DNA of 64,000 nt, from positions 68,165 through 132,164 of the forward strand of contig CAJJDO010000053.1 in NCBI GenBank assembly GCA_905183005.1. The letters are read 5' to 3'. Made by a program: the position numbers and the translations under genes. Below, in pieces: positions 35,254-49,502 of this stretch. The DNA comes from Paramecium pentaurelia (Eukaryota > Ciliophora > Oligohymenophorea > Peniculida > Parameciidae). Each line of letters opens with the position of its first letter. Position 1 is the stretch's first letter. The notes beneath the pieces were generated by a model. It was not told the DNA's origin and did not search any database. It worked only from the letters and a program-made list of their open reading frames with translations.

Positions 35254-38200
35254 TCATTAAAATGATCTTTGAGTTCTTTTCAAGGTACCTTCAAAAGGAT
35301 TTAATTTATTTGATTTTTTGAGGTCATTTTATTTTAAATAATATGAATTATTTGCAGATTTTTATTTTTCTTGTTTTGTAGATGCATTATCTTAACTGTG
35401 ATTTGATTTTTACACTTCTATTTTGTTTCCTTATTTGAATTTTGATATTCGAGGCTGTTTTTTGGATAACATTATTTCTTAATAACTTCTAATGTCCAAA
35501 ATAATTTTTTTTTAATCATCCTTTTTTTAATTAGTATCAGTCTCTTATTCATGGCATGATTAAATTTATAGATTTTCTTAAATTTTATTTAAATCTTTGT
35601 GCTCATCTTCAGGTATATTATTTTTTATTTTAATCTAAGAACAATATCCAATTAAACAATTTTATTTTTAAATTATTAATTAAACATTGATTTCATTAAT
35701 AAACTTTTCGAAATCTACTCTAATTGTTTGATAGAGTTCTCTCAATTAGTTTCCATTAAACATAATATTAAATATTTATTTCTTTAAAATATTATAGTAT
35801 TCTATTAATTCAATAATAGCAGAGATTTAATAAAGCAAAGATATTTTACCTTTTTTGATCAATAATTCAAATTTATTAGGAGCATTTTTAAAATAGTTAT
35901 TTGAAACAGTTTTCCATTAAAGATTTTCAAAAAATTCATCAATTACTAATTAAATTTAAGCATCAATTTCTTAAATTTTTTTTGCTTAATTCATTTTTGT
36001 ATAAAGAATCATTAGATAAATAAAACATTTTAATAAGTGATATTCTTTAATTGGGAAAATAAAATATCTTTAATTAATTTCTATTTAATTTATTAATAAT
36101 TTAATTTATTGATGTTTTTTAGAATTTTAAAGACGTAAATAAGTTACATAACCAGATAAAATTGCATATAATTCATCTTTTTTATTTTTATTTAAAATCT
36201 TAATAGTTTTCTTCAAATATTTTAGTGCTTCTTCATTACATTTAAGTCTTTATAATTATTATACTTTAATTATACATTATCCATATTTCTCCAATAGTAA
36301 ACAAGATTTCTATACAAATCTTTACTTATAAAATTATGTAAGAAATGTAGAAGACATATGTTCATTTAAAGTTTAAAACAAAGATAAATCATTTGGATCT
36401 TTAAGATCTTATTTATTTTTTATTCTTATAAATGCTTATTTTATTTTTTAAATTAGATTTAATTTCTTAGCCTAGAAATGCATTTATATTATAAAATTAT
36501 TAGATTTAGAATTAGTATATGTACGATTAGATCTTTCTAAATATCTAAGAGCACTTAAATATTATCCATTAAATTCAAAAATATATGCCATAATAAATTA
36601 TAATTTAGAGATATTTTTTCGTTTAAATGTTTTCCCTTCTTCATAATATTTATTCATTTATTTTGCATATGAAATAATAATTTTAAAGGCTGATCCTATA
36701 TCATCCTATAAGACATATAAATGTAACTATTTTAACACAACAATTACAACTTCATCTGAAAAAATATCAAATGACCTTAATAACAACATTTCAGCAACTT
36801 TTAAGCATTTTAGTGAATTATCTTAATCATGTACTTCAAAGTAACTAATACCCAATAGAAATTCTAATTTTGCTTTATTGCTTGTTGCCAAATTTTAAAC
36901 ATTTATATATTAGAATTTTTAAGTTGTTTTATCTTTTATGTTATTATCTGATTATTCTTGTAAATCTTCTTATGTAATAAATTCTGGGAAATAACCATCA
37001 TAAATAACTTAACTCATCTCTAAATTAAGCATTGCTGAAACTGGTTGTAAACTCTCTTTTTGTATTTCTCCACTTATTAATAATGAATATGCATAAAATA
37101 ATGAAGCTTAATGTTAATTTTTTAATTAAAATCCAATTACTTTTTGTATTTTTTGTACTGCTTAATAATAATTATTATTATTTAAATATGATTATGCATA
37201 CATTAGTTCTACCATTATATATTTTTTTTATTCTATAATTCCCTTTGAAGAATTATGACTTCTTAATTTTCTATCCATTTAAACTTTTATTTCTAATTAT
37301 TTATTGATACTTTTTTAAAATTAATTTAATAAAGGTAATGGTTTTCTTTATGATAAAGTTAATATTTGAAACATTATTGTAAGATGAAAATGATCAATAA
37401 TAGTTTCATATATTGAATTCATAATTTGAACAGGTTTATTCATTAAATTTGATATCATATTCAATCTATATTCCCAAGAATCATCATTCATAGATTTCAA
37501 TAAATAAAATGAATTTAAGATTTCAACATATGCCTCTTCTTATTTTAATTTATCACAATCTTTAAATTTTTAATAATAAAATTAAAATTAATCCTAAAAT
37601 AGTAATGATTAATAGAGTAATTCTTTATAAATTAATTAATTTTCAGTTAATTAATCTTTATTAATTGATAATTCTTCATTTTCAGAATTAAAATCAAATT
37701 AAAAAGATTTTAAATAATTTTAATCATCTTCTAAATATAAAGAATCTTCTAAATCAATATCTTTTTTAGATGTTTCTAAAGGATTTTCTTAAATTTAAAT
37801 ATCATTATTATTTTATATGACTTAATTTTCTATATCTAAATTGGATTCATAATCACTAATAATTTTTTAAAGTTGTTCAATAATTGGAAGAGTATCTTCT
37901 AAGGTTTTATCTACTGATTTAACCTAATTAGCATATAATGCCATACGAATAAATTCTAAAATATATCTATCAGATTTAGATTAATATATTTAATCAACAT
38001 AAATTAAATAATTATTATCTTCATCTAGATCTTCACCTTTTTTAATACTTTAAAAGTACTTTTTTCTTTAACTTTGAATTTATTTTAAACTTATTTTATT
38101 TATTTTTTTAAAATAGACTAATAGATCACATAAAGCTATTAGATCTTTTTTAAATGCTTTTTAAAATAATTTCATTTTCTTTTCATCCAACTATTTTAAA

Positions 38201-39354
38201 CAATCATCTACATTACATCCAAATTATAGTAAATATTTTAATCTTCCAAATGTTTATAACTTAAAAGTCTTTAATTTTGAAACATAAAAGATTGTTGACA
38301 ATGTAAAATTAAGTCTATATAAATAATTTGAATAACATTGATAAAAGATCTCTATAAGATTTAAAGCAAATTTTTGATATAAAATTTTAGATAATTCCAT
38401 TTTGTTTTTAATACATAAAGTTTATAGGTCTTTTAATGAATAATCCAATTTATCATAAAACAAAGCCAATCTATATACATTTGGTTAATCAAATTAAGGA
38501 AGAATTTCAAATAAAAAAGTAGCATTTGTTATAAATACTAAATAGAGTTCTAGTTTTTTAAAATATTTTTAGATTAACAAATGGAATAAAATTGTTAAAA
38601 ATCTTGACTACTATTCTACATCCACAATTGTTATGATTTCAAGCATTTCATAATTAATTGAATTAACTAAACAAGTTTCAGGTTTCTTTTCATGAAAATT
38701 TGTTGTCTACCTCCTTTAATATTTTTTCATATTTGTTTATATTTCTTATAAACTTCTTTCTACATATAATAATTTATCGAATGCATTAAAATTATTTGTA
38801 CATTCCTTATCTGCATTAAAATAGTTATCATTTGAAAAAAAAGTGAGAAACCTTGAATATTTATATGCCTCTTCAAAATTTTTAGGCTTTAAAGTGAAAT
38901 ATTTAAAGTCTAAATCTGTTGTTAAAGTGCCATTCAAATTCACATTATAAAAAAGATCCTTATAGTTTATAAGTATTGAGATCTTGTAATATTTCATATC
39001 TCCTTCTTATTATAATTAGACAACAATTGATTTTAAAGACATAATATGCTCCAGTTTTCTTAAATAGTTTGCGTCATCCTTTTGAGGCTCTGTCTTTTTC
39101 TTTTTGATTTTCTCTTATTTTATTTGTTCTATTTCAATTGGAGCATCATCATTTCCAACTTGAGTAACTAAGTTGCAAATGTCAACTGGATTGAATTGAT
39201 AAGTTTATGATTTTCTACCTGATGAATAACACTGAATTTAAATTTGTTCTTATTCCTCTTCTTCTTTTATCTTTTCTTACTCAACTATAGTTTAAGCAAT
39301 CTACTATCTAATCCCATCTTCTCTTTCTCTTTATTTAGAACAGCATACACCCAT
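35254..39354 (-). CDS. Very long intronless protein: N-acylation motif, kinase-like region, TPR-like repeats
   Basis: One uninterrupted frame of 1,366 aa, unusual here because most long neighbours have introns. It begins MGVCCSKQR, a strong N-myristoylation plus palmitoylation signal. Residues ~215-390 have the hydrophobic pattern of a protein kinase C-lobe (LLIEIFYQCY-like helix, then LYRLNFTLSTIFYVS and KTFKLQTFG), but the catalytic-loop HRD Asp and a true DFG are absent, so if it is a kinase fold it is a pseudokinase. An acidic linker follows. From ~residue 800 helical pairs resemble TPRs, for example KAKLEFLLGISYFEVHDQDNS and FNGQYLSALRYLERS. Internal ATGs such as 35994 lie in the same frame and are not separate genes. 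Confidence 0.7.
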
Positions 39355-40927
39355 TAAATTATATATACAGTTATTATTACAATACTTATTTTTTGAGGTT
39401 AAAAATGATTTATATAATAAATTTTGAGTTTGTATTTATAATTTATTGAAATACTTAAGAAAAGTTCATATGATTGAATGACTTCAATTGGTTATTTTAG
39501 AAGATGCGAGAAATATTAAAAATATTAAATAAGCTAATAAATAATTATTATTAACTGATATTCATATAGGGTTAATTTTAGTTTTAATTATTTATTATAT
39601 AAAACTTAATAAACTTATAATTCACACATTATTGCCTATTATTATTAGTTTTTCTAACTAAATACTATCCTTTTTCATTTTCTTTATCATGAAATTATAA
39701 TAAAAAAAATTGTTTACTGATTTTAAAAATTAACTCGTATTATTAATAACAATTTATTTTCTTTTATTTATTCTTGTTAAAATTATCTATAGTCTTTCAA
39801 ATTCCCTACATTTTTATAAAATTTAATGTAGTTGATTTTCTACTATAGACATATTAAAATTTTATTCAAGAAACTATTTAAGTAGTGAATTCAAATTATA
39901 ATTTTCATATATTTGCTTAATGAATTTTTCTAATAAACTAATTAATCAAGTTAATGAAATATATATACCTATATTATTTTGATAATAAATTATTATTCAG
40001 TAAATTTGAAATTTTCCTTAAAAATTGATTTTTAATAAAATCTATACAAATAATCTAAAAAGGCAAGATGATATTTTATATATTTAATAAAACTCCAGTT
40101 AAATATCTAACCATTTAAATTATTAAAATTTTTAAGTAAATTATTCCATAATCTTTTAATTAGCATTAAAAATTTTAATTTTACTATGAAATAGAATTTT
40201 GAAGTGAGAGAGTAATCCATTTGATTTAAATTAATTATATATTAATATGAGATTTAAGTATGTTATTACTTAAAAAAATATAATTATAGATAAATAATTT
40301 CAAATATAATTATTAACAGTTTAAAGATTCAATTAATGTTAACAATGATCAAAAAAGAATATACTTTTGGATAATTTATTCTAATTGATAAAAGTTTAGG
40401 GAAACAAGGATAATAAATTTTAAATTTAAACACCTTTTTCAAAATTTTAATTATAGCTTTACTAATAGCTGATATTCTTAAGAAATTTTTATTTTAAGCT
40501 ATAAATAATAAAAAAATATAATCAATTATGAATCATGTTCTAACTTGTAATAATAATTTTATTATACTTTCTTCATTAATTAGATTGATGATATTAATTT
40601 ACTCCTTTAGATTATTAATTAATTATTATCATTTTTATGAGTATCTAATGCTTAATTTTGAGAGTCAAGTATATTTAAAGGAAATTAAACAATAATTATA
40701 TATTAAAACAGTGATATGAGGCATTTAATAAATAATTTGCACTTGATTCTATGGATTTAATTTGTAAAATAATAATTAGAAAAAAAGAAAGATATTTTCA
40801 CAGAGTCACTTTATTTGAAGACTTAGTTATGAAATTGGATGACTTGATTTGAATTTAGGAATTTAATAAGGATGTAATTTTTAGGAATTGATATTAATAT
40901 ATTATACAATATTAATTATATTCAGTT
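39355..40927. other. Longest intergenic region of the window
   Basis: About 1.57 kb of AT-rich DNA between divergently transcribed genes. From ~40690 to 40845 one frame reads plausibly as protein (YEAFNKQF, RYFHRVTLFEDLVMKLDDLI) and could be an upstream exon of the following gene, but no canonical intron joins it. The remainder shows no coding frame, repeat or structured element. Confidence 0.4.
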
Positions 40928-42555
40928 ATGAAGAGTTCTTTTAGAAAGAGGGATTGCCCGTTCTGTTAAAAATTAAAATGTTCAAAAAATGTCAAACATT
41001 TATATGCATATTTAATCAATAGTGTATCATTCATTAAAGATTGAGAAGGCCTTGTACACTAAATATTCATAATAAAAAGTCAAAAATTTTGAGGACTTTT
41101 TTTCAACAAAACCAGTTAAGTGGGTCATAGATTTTAAAGATAATTTACATGTTAAGGAGAATGATGAGTATTTAAAAAAGTAATGTTATTTTGTAATATG
41201 AAAATAGATATTATCCAATTACATAATAATCTAACAAATTTAAACAGTTATTAGAATATTACAAATATCATAAAGACATTCCAAGAATGTTTTTTGGAAT
41301 CTTAGCCGATATTGCTACATATTATTATGAGAAGAAAAAGTAATTATAATAATGATATAAATAATTAGAAAATATTAATATAGAAAGATAAAGATTTAAT
41401 TAGGAATTCCATATGAGTAATCCAGTTTAAGCACATGTATTGAGTTTACTGTAATAATAGAATATGAAAAATTAAATGAAGATATTTAAGTCTTAAATAG
41501 TATAACAAAATTAAGTGAAAGATCTGCTAAATCACTTCTAAGATAAATAATAAAATTTTAGAAGGATGAAGATTAGATTGTAATTAGTTTATTTATCATT
41601 TTAGAATGTGAATGAGACATGGTTAACAATGTAATAAGAAATCTAAACAGAAAAAAATAATTAAAAATAAATAACAAAATAGCCAACTTAGAACCTGAAA
41701 TTATTAAAATAATTAGTAATAAGAAACAATTAAATAAATAAAGATAAGTTAAAATTAAATTTACCATTTCATTTAATAAATGGAAAAGTCTTAACAAATA
41801 TAAGAAATTCATAAAAATAATCTCCAGAACGTCCTATTCCTACTTAAAAATCATCTTCATAATAACATATTAATAGTAGTCAAGAAGAGAATGAATTCCA
41901 AAAATTCATGAAAGCTAAGATTATAAAATTATCTTAAGATAATAAAATAAAAATTCAAAAAATATTCTCGAATAAGATTGACCAAAATAATATTAATAAT
42001 AATTAAGCTAAACATAGTAGTGCTCACTTTATTACTAGTACTAGAAGTGTTTCATCAGAATAATTGAAGACAGAATAAATGCGTTTAAGTTAGATAATTA
42101 ATACTGGTGGAAACAATTAAAGTTAACCTAAATTATTTAATTATATATCACCTGTACATAAAAAATCTGCTTCATAATAATCATTATAAACAGAATGTAC
42201 ACCAGCTAAAAAGGATTCAAAACTTATTAAAATATACTCTAATAATTTTAGTAGTAAAATAAAGACATAACCAAAACAAACACCTGAAAAATTTAGATAA
42301 TTGTATAAAGCAAGTGCTTAAACATCTCAAAATAGTTCTTAAAAGAATCTTATTAAAAATCTCGACAAACTTTCCTCATTTTAACAATTTAAAATTATGT
42401 TGGAGAGTCCTAATCCAAAATAGAAAAAGAAATTGTAATTGCATAATACTGATACAATCAGATTATAAACTGAATACAAATAAATAACAAAAAGATAATC
42501 TATTACATTAACTCAAAATAAAATTAATGGCAAAATAATGATGAAGAAATAATGA
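40928..42555 (+). CDS. Uncharacterised protein with disordered Ser/Lys/Gln-rich tail
   Basis: Exons 40928-41023, 41046-41179, 41208-41339, 41369-41579 and 41605-42555 give 507 aa. Introns of 22, 28, 29 and 25 nt mostly fit GTA...TAG. The first ~190 residues look folded, with KWVIDFKDNLHV, IPRMFFGILADIATYYYEKKK and IIEYEKLNEDIQVLNSITK; the rest is low-complexity with many SP/TP sites. The N-terminus is uncertain. An alternative starts at ATG 40978 with a 32-nt intron (40991-41022) and gives a smoother helical start (MFKKLYHSLKIEK); further upstream exons are also possible. No family is recognised. Confidence 0.65.
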
Positions 42556-42593
42556 ATTCTTTTTAGAAATTATATAAATATAAATATTCATAA

Positions 42594-43989
42594 TCAGCAT
42601 ATTTTTTTATTAAAAATTCCTTCTTTAACTTCTTATCTAAATTTTATATTAGATGGACTATTCATTTTATTTTTATAACTTGATAATTCTTTCTCAAAAT
42701 TTTAACTTGACATTGGAATATGTTTACATTATTCTTTCTAAGATTTATAACAAATAAAGAAATACTATAAAATTTATTTATTAATGTTATGATGCATGAT
42801 TCTAAGGAGTTCCTATATGATCTTTACTTATTTTTTTACTTTGATTTTTATTATGTTAATTAAGTGGTTATTAAAATACTGAATCATTCTCAAATTTTTT
42901 AAGATCAAAATCTTCTATTTTAAGTTTCATCATATTTTTTAATTTCTCAATTTAATTTTATAAAGATATAACCAAAAGATTAGACTATTCTAATTAGACT
43001 TATTAACTTTAAAAATTATCTTTTAAATCCATAATTTCTGATTCCTTACTCTTTAATAATTTATGTAATTTAGTTTCAGATTCTTTTTATTATTCTTTAT
43101 AAGAATTAAAAGCATTAACAAGTTAATTATAAGAATTTTCACTTGTAAATTAATCAGATATATTCTACTCTAGTAAATTAATAGTTTTTCTTAATTGAGC
43201 AATACATTATTTTTAATTATCAATTGTATTTTATTAATCATTTAAACAATTTTCTAAATGTTTAAGTTGTGATTAATTATTAAGTTCTTCATTTTATAAT
43301 TTTAATAAGTTAGCCTCCTTTTTTTCCTCTAAAATTTAAATTTATAATCGAGTGATTTCTTACTTTTAATTATTTATTTCTACTCTTAATTATTTCACTT
43401 CTACTTCATTATATATAGTTTATGAATTTTTAAGAGTTTCTTTAAGTTTCTAAGATTCTTTATTATATTATTCTATCTATAGAAATAGATTTTCTAATTC
43501 TTATTGTTATTAAATATTTGTCTGCTTAAGTTATTGATTCGTTAACAGCAACTCTTCAATTTTTTATTACTGCTCTTCTATTTAACGTTAATATGTAGTT
43601 TTTAAATTTTATTATTCATCTCTCTTTTCTTAGAGATGTGCTTCATTTGTATTTAATTTAACAGTAAGATCATGAATCAAATTTACTTTTTTTTTTAGAA
43701 CATCATTTAGTTTTTCAATTTCTGCAATAAATGCTTCTATCTGTACCTTCTTAAGCTATAGTGTTATAATATATAAATACTCCTTTATCATTTTAACTTT
43801 ATGCAGGTGTATATGTTTTAGCAGTACAAAAGTTGTCAGCTGTAATTCTGCATGGTGAAATGGATCCAGTTTATGTATGGAATTACTATCTTTTAAAACT
43901 AGAAGACTAGAAAATTGATTAAGAGATATTACACAAGTATTTTGAAAGTCTGAGGATACTTTTGTTCTCACTATTCTGTTGGAATACAT
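42594..43989 (-). CDS. Coiled-coil protein
   Basis: Two exons around a 28-nt GTA...TAG intron (42738-42765) give 455 aa. After an ~80-residue N-terminal region (MYSNRIVRTKVSSDF), residues ~85-370 are an almost continuous Gln/Glu/Leu/Lys coiled coil, as in EEQQQKIEELLLTNQQLKQ. The C-terminal tail is basic and hydrophilic, ending VKEGIFNKKIC. It converges with the preceding gene, 38 bp between stops. No recognised domain. Confidence 0.72.
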
Positions 43990-44206
43990 AGGTAGACAAA
44001 TATTTAATTATTTAACAACTAATTTTTACAAATATTTTCTGTTAAATGCACTAAGATTCAATTTTAGAATTCACTATCTTTCTTAATTAAAAAATGATAT
44101 AGAAATTAGTTAATTAAGAAGATGCTATTTATATATTTATTTAAGATCTATTTTATGTTAATTCATACAAAATGATTGATATTTACATTAAAATAATTAT
44201 TTATTT

Positions 44207-46044
44207 ATGAATCAATAGTCTATAAAATATTTGATCAATCAAATCAGGAAGGTGAATAATTAAGAAGACAAAACTATAGGAGAAGTATTTAATTAAAATA
44301 TGTGAAAGTTTTTATAACTAGTTAGATAAATGTATGATGTAAAATAGAAAGGGGATTGTATGAATTTAATAGCTAGTGGTTTTGCAAGTATTCTTTTAGA
44401 AATCATTTTCAAAGTATTTTCATTAATTCTAAAGTAGTTTGATCTAATTAATGAAAATGATAGAATGGAAGCATTTCTATTTTATAGAGATCTTTTACAG
44501 TATGAATTTTAAAATGCAGATCGATAATAAAGAAAATCTGATGATCTATTAGAATCATATAGACTCATCAAGTTATTACCTTAATAGCTCAATGAAGTAT
44601 TGTAAATGTTGATTATATTTAGCTTTTTTTGGATGATGGAGATGAAACAGCTATTTTTAGTAATTTTTGTAGAGAATGGAGTACTCCAAATTTGATCTGG
44701 ACTTAAATAATGATGAAAGAAATGCTTCTAATTTATATTGAGTATTAAAATACCTTATTCTTAGATATAATAATCTTATTTTGAAAAAACTATCTAATGA
44801 TTATGGATAGATTTTTCCTATAAATTCACCATTATTTCCAGAACAAAGAAATGAAACATTTGTTGAATATATGATGCTTAAAGAATATAATATCTAACCT
44901 GATTGGTAAACTGAGGAAGGACTAATTGTTTTCATGAATGAATTAATTGAATCAATCAATCTATCACTTAGATTATATCTAGAGGGAAATTTCAATAATT
45001 CTGAATCCTCCATTAAATAATTTGAGAGATTGTCTTGTAAATTAATAACTTAATTAACTTCCTTTGAATTAGCTTTAGAGTAATTATTTTTCAATTAAAA
45101 ACATCCTGAATTTGAGAATGAAATGAAATTATTAGAAGATTATGATTAATCTTAAATCAATAAATTATTATAAGAACAACGAGATAGTATTCCAATTATG
45201 ATTGTTAAGAGTGTTTAGAAATGGTTGGAATTGATTAATGTTGACCATATAACAATTAATTAATAAATTAAGTCTTGCATAATTCAAATTCATAACATAC
45301 TTTCATAATCAGAAGTAGCTTTAGTAATTTTGGATGAAATTGATATTTTAAGCAAATCATTAAATATATGTTTATCAATTATCAATAGTTAATAACATAA
45401 ATGTAATTATTATATAATATTAATAAGATGATAAATTGTTGACATTGGTAACAATCTGTGACATGATCACATTTAAATTTTTGATATCAAAATTAGATTC
45501 TAAGAATTTTAATTAAATATTATCAATTTATTAAATTGTTATTAAGGATGATTAAATGATAATCAATGTTTTTAAAAACTTGATTGCCCTTATTTATACA
45601 GATTCTTCTGTTGCTAATGATTTCAATAAATTTCTGCTTTAACAAAGTGGACCAATTAAATCAAGTGATCTCAAGATTTTATAAAATAAAGAATTTAATA
45701 AATTGAACATCTGGAGAAATCAATTTGATGAGAATTATAAAATCTAAACTTATGAAGAATTACCTAAATCTCCTAATTAATATCCTATTTTTCCTATAAT
45801 TTCAGAATGTGCTATTAAATAATTGTCACATAAACCTGAGATTTTAGAGAATAGATTAAAAATGATAGAAAAATATTATGAAGAATATATTTTTAATTTG
45901 TAATCTGGAAAAATAATTGAAATAAATATGAATTTAAATTCGTAATATGAATCTTTAATAGATTAGATTACACTTCGATAAACATTAATAGTAAAGGAAT
46001 AATCAGATGAAATAATAATAGGTGATGATGAAATATTTTCATGA
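44207..46044 (+). CDS. Uncharacterised helical protein
   Basis: Five exons with introns 44285-44308 (24 nt), 44597-44622 (26 nt), 44742-44764 (23 nt) and 45403-45427 (25 nt) give 579 aa. The sequence is all-helical in appearance with ordinary hydrophobic content, so likely a folded alpha-solenoid. A block around residues 130-155 reads ETAIFSNFCREWSTPNLIW, faintly like the PNxIW segments of RME-8/DNAJC13, but the length and the remainder do not support that assignment and no J domain is present. The acidic C-terminus ends SDEIIIGDDEIFS. The stop is 13 bp from the stop of the convergent next gene. Confidence 0.68.
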
Positions 46045-46057
46045 AAATCTTAATTCA

Positions 46058-49009
46058 TCATGTTTTACAAGTACTATAATTTATTTTTCTTTGATTTTAT
46101 TTTTAATAATTTTCTGCAGTTACATTTAGCTAAGATAATAACATTTAACTTCGCTAAATTAATAGTAATTCCTTTTAATTAATATCTTAAATAATTCTTT
46201 TAGGATCATTAACTTCAATATAATCTTCTTGTTAAGTTTCTAAATATGTATAATTAAATTTACTTGATCTAATATTTTTATTTAATATTTTTTATTTTGA
46301 TTCTGAATGAGATCTCTCTAATTCATAAACATTTTTTGAATTAATTTTTGGTAGTCCATCATTATAATCATTCAATTATTCAATTTTACCTTTGATCTCT
46401 TATCTATAATATAAATAATATATGACTTTTAATATTTTAAATCTTAGATATTATTAGTCATAGATGCCAATTTAGCAGGTTTCATTTTAGAACCTTTTTA
46501 AAGTTAAAAGTTCATAGCATAAGCATCTTTTGGAATATTTGAAGGTACACTCTATTTATATTTTACTTTATTCATTTTATTCTTTATTTTATCTTAAACT
46601 TCAGTTGGTAGAAATCCCATACCATTATATAAGAAATTTTAAGATATATGTTCATTTTTAGTTCGAAATATATTATTTATTTTTTTGAAATTTTCAATTT
46701 CTAATGATAAATATTTAACAATTTCATTTGTTTTTAATAATTCTCTTCTATAACTATCTAATAAATATTCTTTTGATTTTGCTTACTCTAATAAATCTGT
46801 AGTTTATTTAATAAAGATTTCATGATCTGATTATTGTTCTTTTAATTTTTTTCTTTCTTAAATGAGTTATTCTTGATCCAATAAATGTTAATTATTTAAA
46901 TTTTCAATCTCTTATTTATGATTTAATTTTAAATTTTCAGTTAATTCTAAAAGTCTTTTTTACTCTATTTCATTTTCAATTTATAATTAATGAATATTCT
47001 CTTGAAATTTTGTTTAAAGTTCCAATTCTTATTAATCTTTCTATTTTAATTTTAGATTTAAATCTTCAATTAAAAGTTCATATAATTATTCTGAATCAAT
47101 ATAGCTTTTAATACTTTAATCTTTTTCTTTTATAGTTTCTAATAATTAAGATATTTACAAATCTTTTTTTAATAATTCTTATTATAATTATTATTCAAAT
47201 TCTCTTTTTAATGATTCAATTAATTATTCATGTTTAACTTATGAGATTTTCATCAAATCTTGCATATCATTAATTTCATCTTAACTACATTTTAATTTAA
47301 ATTCAAATTCTTCTTTAAGTCTAATAATCTCATTCTTACATCTAGACAATTGTGCATCTGAAGTGTAATAAGATGATGTATTAGAATCAATCTCAATCAA
47401 ATCACATTAAATTCCAAAATCATTTTATATTGTCCATGCTCTCTATGTAGTTTATAAAGATTTGTTATATTAAATACTTGTATTTTATAATCCATCATTA
47501 TTATTTCTATTAGTTGAAGATGCTTCATTAGATACTATTTTTATTATTTATATCTATTAAATAGGTTAATCATCAACTGATGATTATCTACTTTATTTCT
47601 AAATTGATTGCATTATTTCTTATCTATTATTTTCAACATATTATTCAATTGTAGTTTCTTCAAAAGTAAATTCATCTTTTTAAATAGATGATCTTTTATA
47701 AGAAGATTATATAGCTGATTCAGGATTACTAGTTTATTTAATAGGTTCTCTTTATTTAATAACTTATCTATATTGTGATTATGGATTGTTTTTTTATTAT
47801 TATTACAATTTATCAGGAGATTAATTTTTATAAGCTTAGACTATAGTACTTTATTTTCTTACATTTTCTCTTGTTCCTGGTTAAGTTTTATCATTTTTCA
47901 ATTTCTTTATCTATTCACTATATTAATATACATTTAATACTTTAATTAATCTATTAAAATATCTTTTTAAAGAAGTTTTGAATCCTTGGCTTTCATTTAT
48001 TCATCGAATAGAAAAGCTTTGTATTTTTAATCTTGAATATCCTTTTCTAAACTTGCTACATATGGTTAATATCTATCAATTTAGAATTAGAGGATTTTAT
48101 TTTTTTCAATATATTACAAAGTTTAATTTTTATAATCTTAACAATCTTCTTTAAGTTTTTAAATTTAATTATCTAATTTCATTCTTTATGATTAAATCTT
48201 ATATTCATATTCATTTATTAATTCCATTTTTACCTCATTCAATTTAGTACTAAAAACTTCTAATTATTTTAAATAGGATCTTCTTTCATTTTCAAACTTC
48301 TCATTTTAATCTTATTTTTCAAATTTAACTTAAATAAGTTCTGTATTCAATTTTAATGTCTTAATTTCTAATTCTTCTTTATATTACTTATGCAACCTTT
48401 ATTCATTTAATTTTAACTACATAATTTATGAACAGAGATCTTCAATTTTCATTTGCTAATATATAAATGAAATCTTTTTACAAGATGATTTCTTCGTTGT
48501 TCATTTAATTATTTTTGTTATTTATGATAATCACTCAACTTCTTATTTTAATCAATCAATTACTATTTTTCTATAAAATGTCTTTCAGTTTCTTATTATA
48601 AATTCTCTCTTAATTGTTTAATATTCAATTGAAAAGCAGCTTTTGCATTATTGTTATCAATTATAATATTATTCAATCTGATTATCTCCTCTTTTTATAA
48701 ATACTATAATACCTTCTAAAAGATCACATATTTATTTGAAATCTGCCACTGCTTTTATCAATACTCTATCTTCTCCATTTGGTCCAGTATCACTTATGAG
48801 ATTGGCTAATTGTAATTTGCGTTCCTCCATATAAAAGTTAAGACTGATAACATGTTGTTTTAATTTAGTGTTCTCATTAAAAAGTGGCTGTATAACTATT
48901 TAATAAGTACTTTCATTTGTGCTTAAAATTGGGATGCATTTAATTCTAAGGCTTTCATTTTATGATTAGTGATTTCGTCATCTTCAGGAAATTTAGTGAA
49001 AGTATTCAT
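46058..49009 (-). CDS. Long coiled-coil protein
   Basis: Six exons (introns 48888-48910, 48691-48712, 48456-48481, 47918-47940, 46404-46426; 22-26 nt) give 944 aa in one frame. Two long coiled-coil stretches (about residues 30-310 and 480-720) flank a Ser/Gln-rich linker. The linker has repeated phosphorylatable segments (NPESAIQSSYKRSSIQKDE, RQSSVDDQPIQQ). The C-terminal ~200 residues are basic and less helical. The build resembles basal-body, centriolar or cortical scaffold proteins, but no diagnostic domain is visible. Confidence 0.75.
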
Positions 49010-49502
49010 ATTTATTATATATAATATTTATAATCAACAAATAATATGTTTATTAATCATGAAACATCTATATTTAACTTAATTCAATTGTTTAACAATG
49101 AATTATAGTAGAAAATGACTCAATCAAATTCGTTCATTAAAATATAGAATAATATTATTCAAATAATTATAAAAAAGTATTTAATCATCTTAAATAATTC
49201 AGATAACAATAATTCATATAAAAATATCTGAATTATTATTTATCTTTAAAATATTATTTATTTTATTTATAAATCTGTAAATAACTATATAATCCTTTTT
49301 AAAAATTATATACCTTTAAATAATAATTTCAACTAATTTGTTTATTATTATCTACATATGATTCTCAATCAAATTCATAAGTAAATATAATCTTATTATA
49401 TATTTAATAATGATTATTGTAATAATTTATTTTTTTAATTATTTGTTTTTGATAATAAGTAATATTTAAATTGTAAATTTATTGATAAACTTGAATAAAT
49501 AA
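49010..49502. other. Intergenic, AT-rich
   Basis: About 490 bp between two minus-strand genes. Very AT-rich with no supported reading frame or repeat. It should contain the promoter of the 944-aa coiled-coil gene and the 3' end of the next. Confidence 0.5.

Noticed and set aside
35254..35994. Independent 246-codon gene starting at ATG 35994
   Set aside because: The frame is open and continuous upstream to ATG 39354, so it is the C-terminus of the long TPR-like protein.
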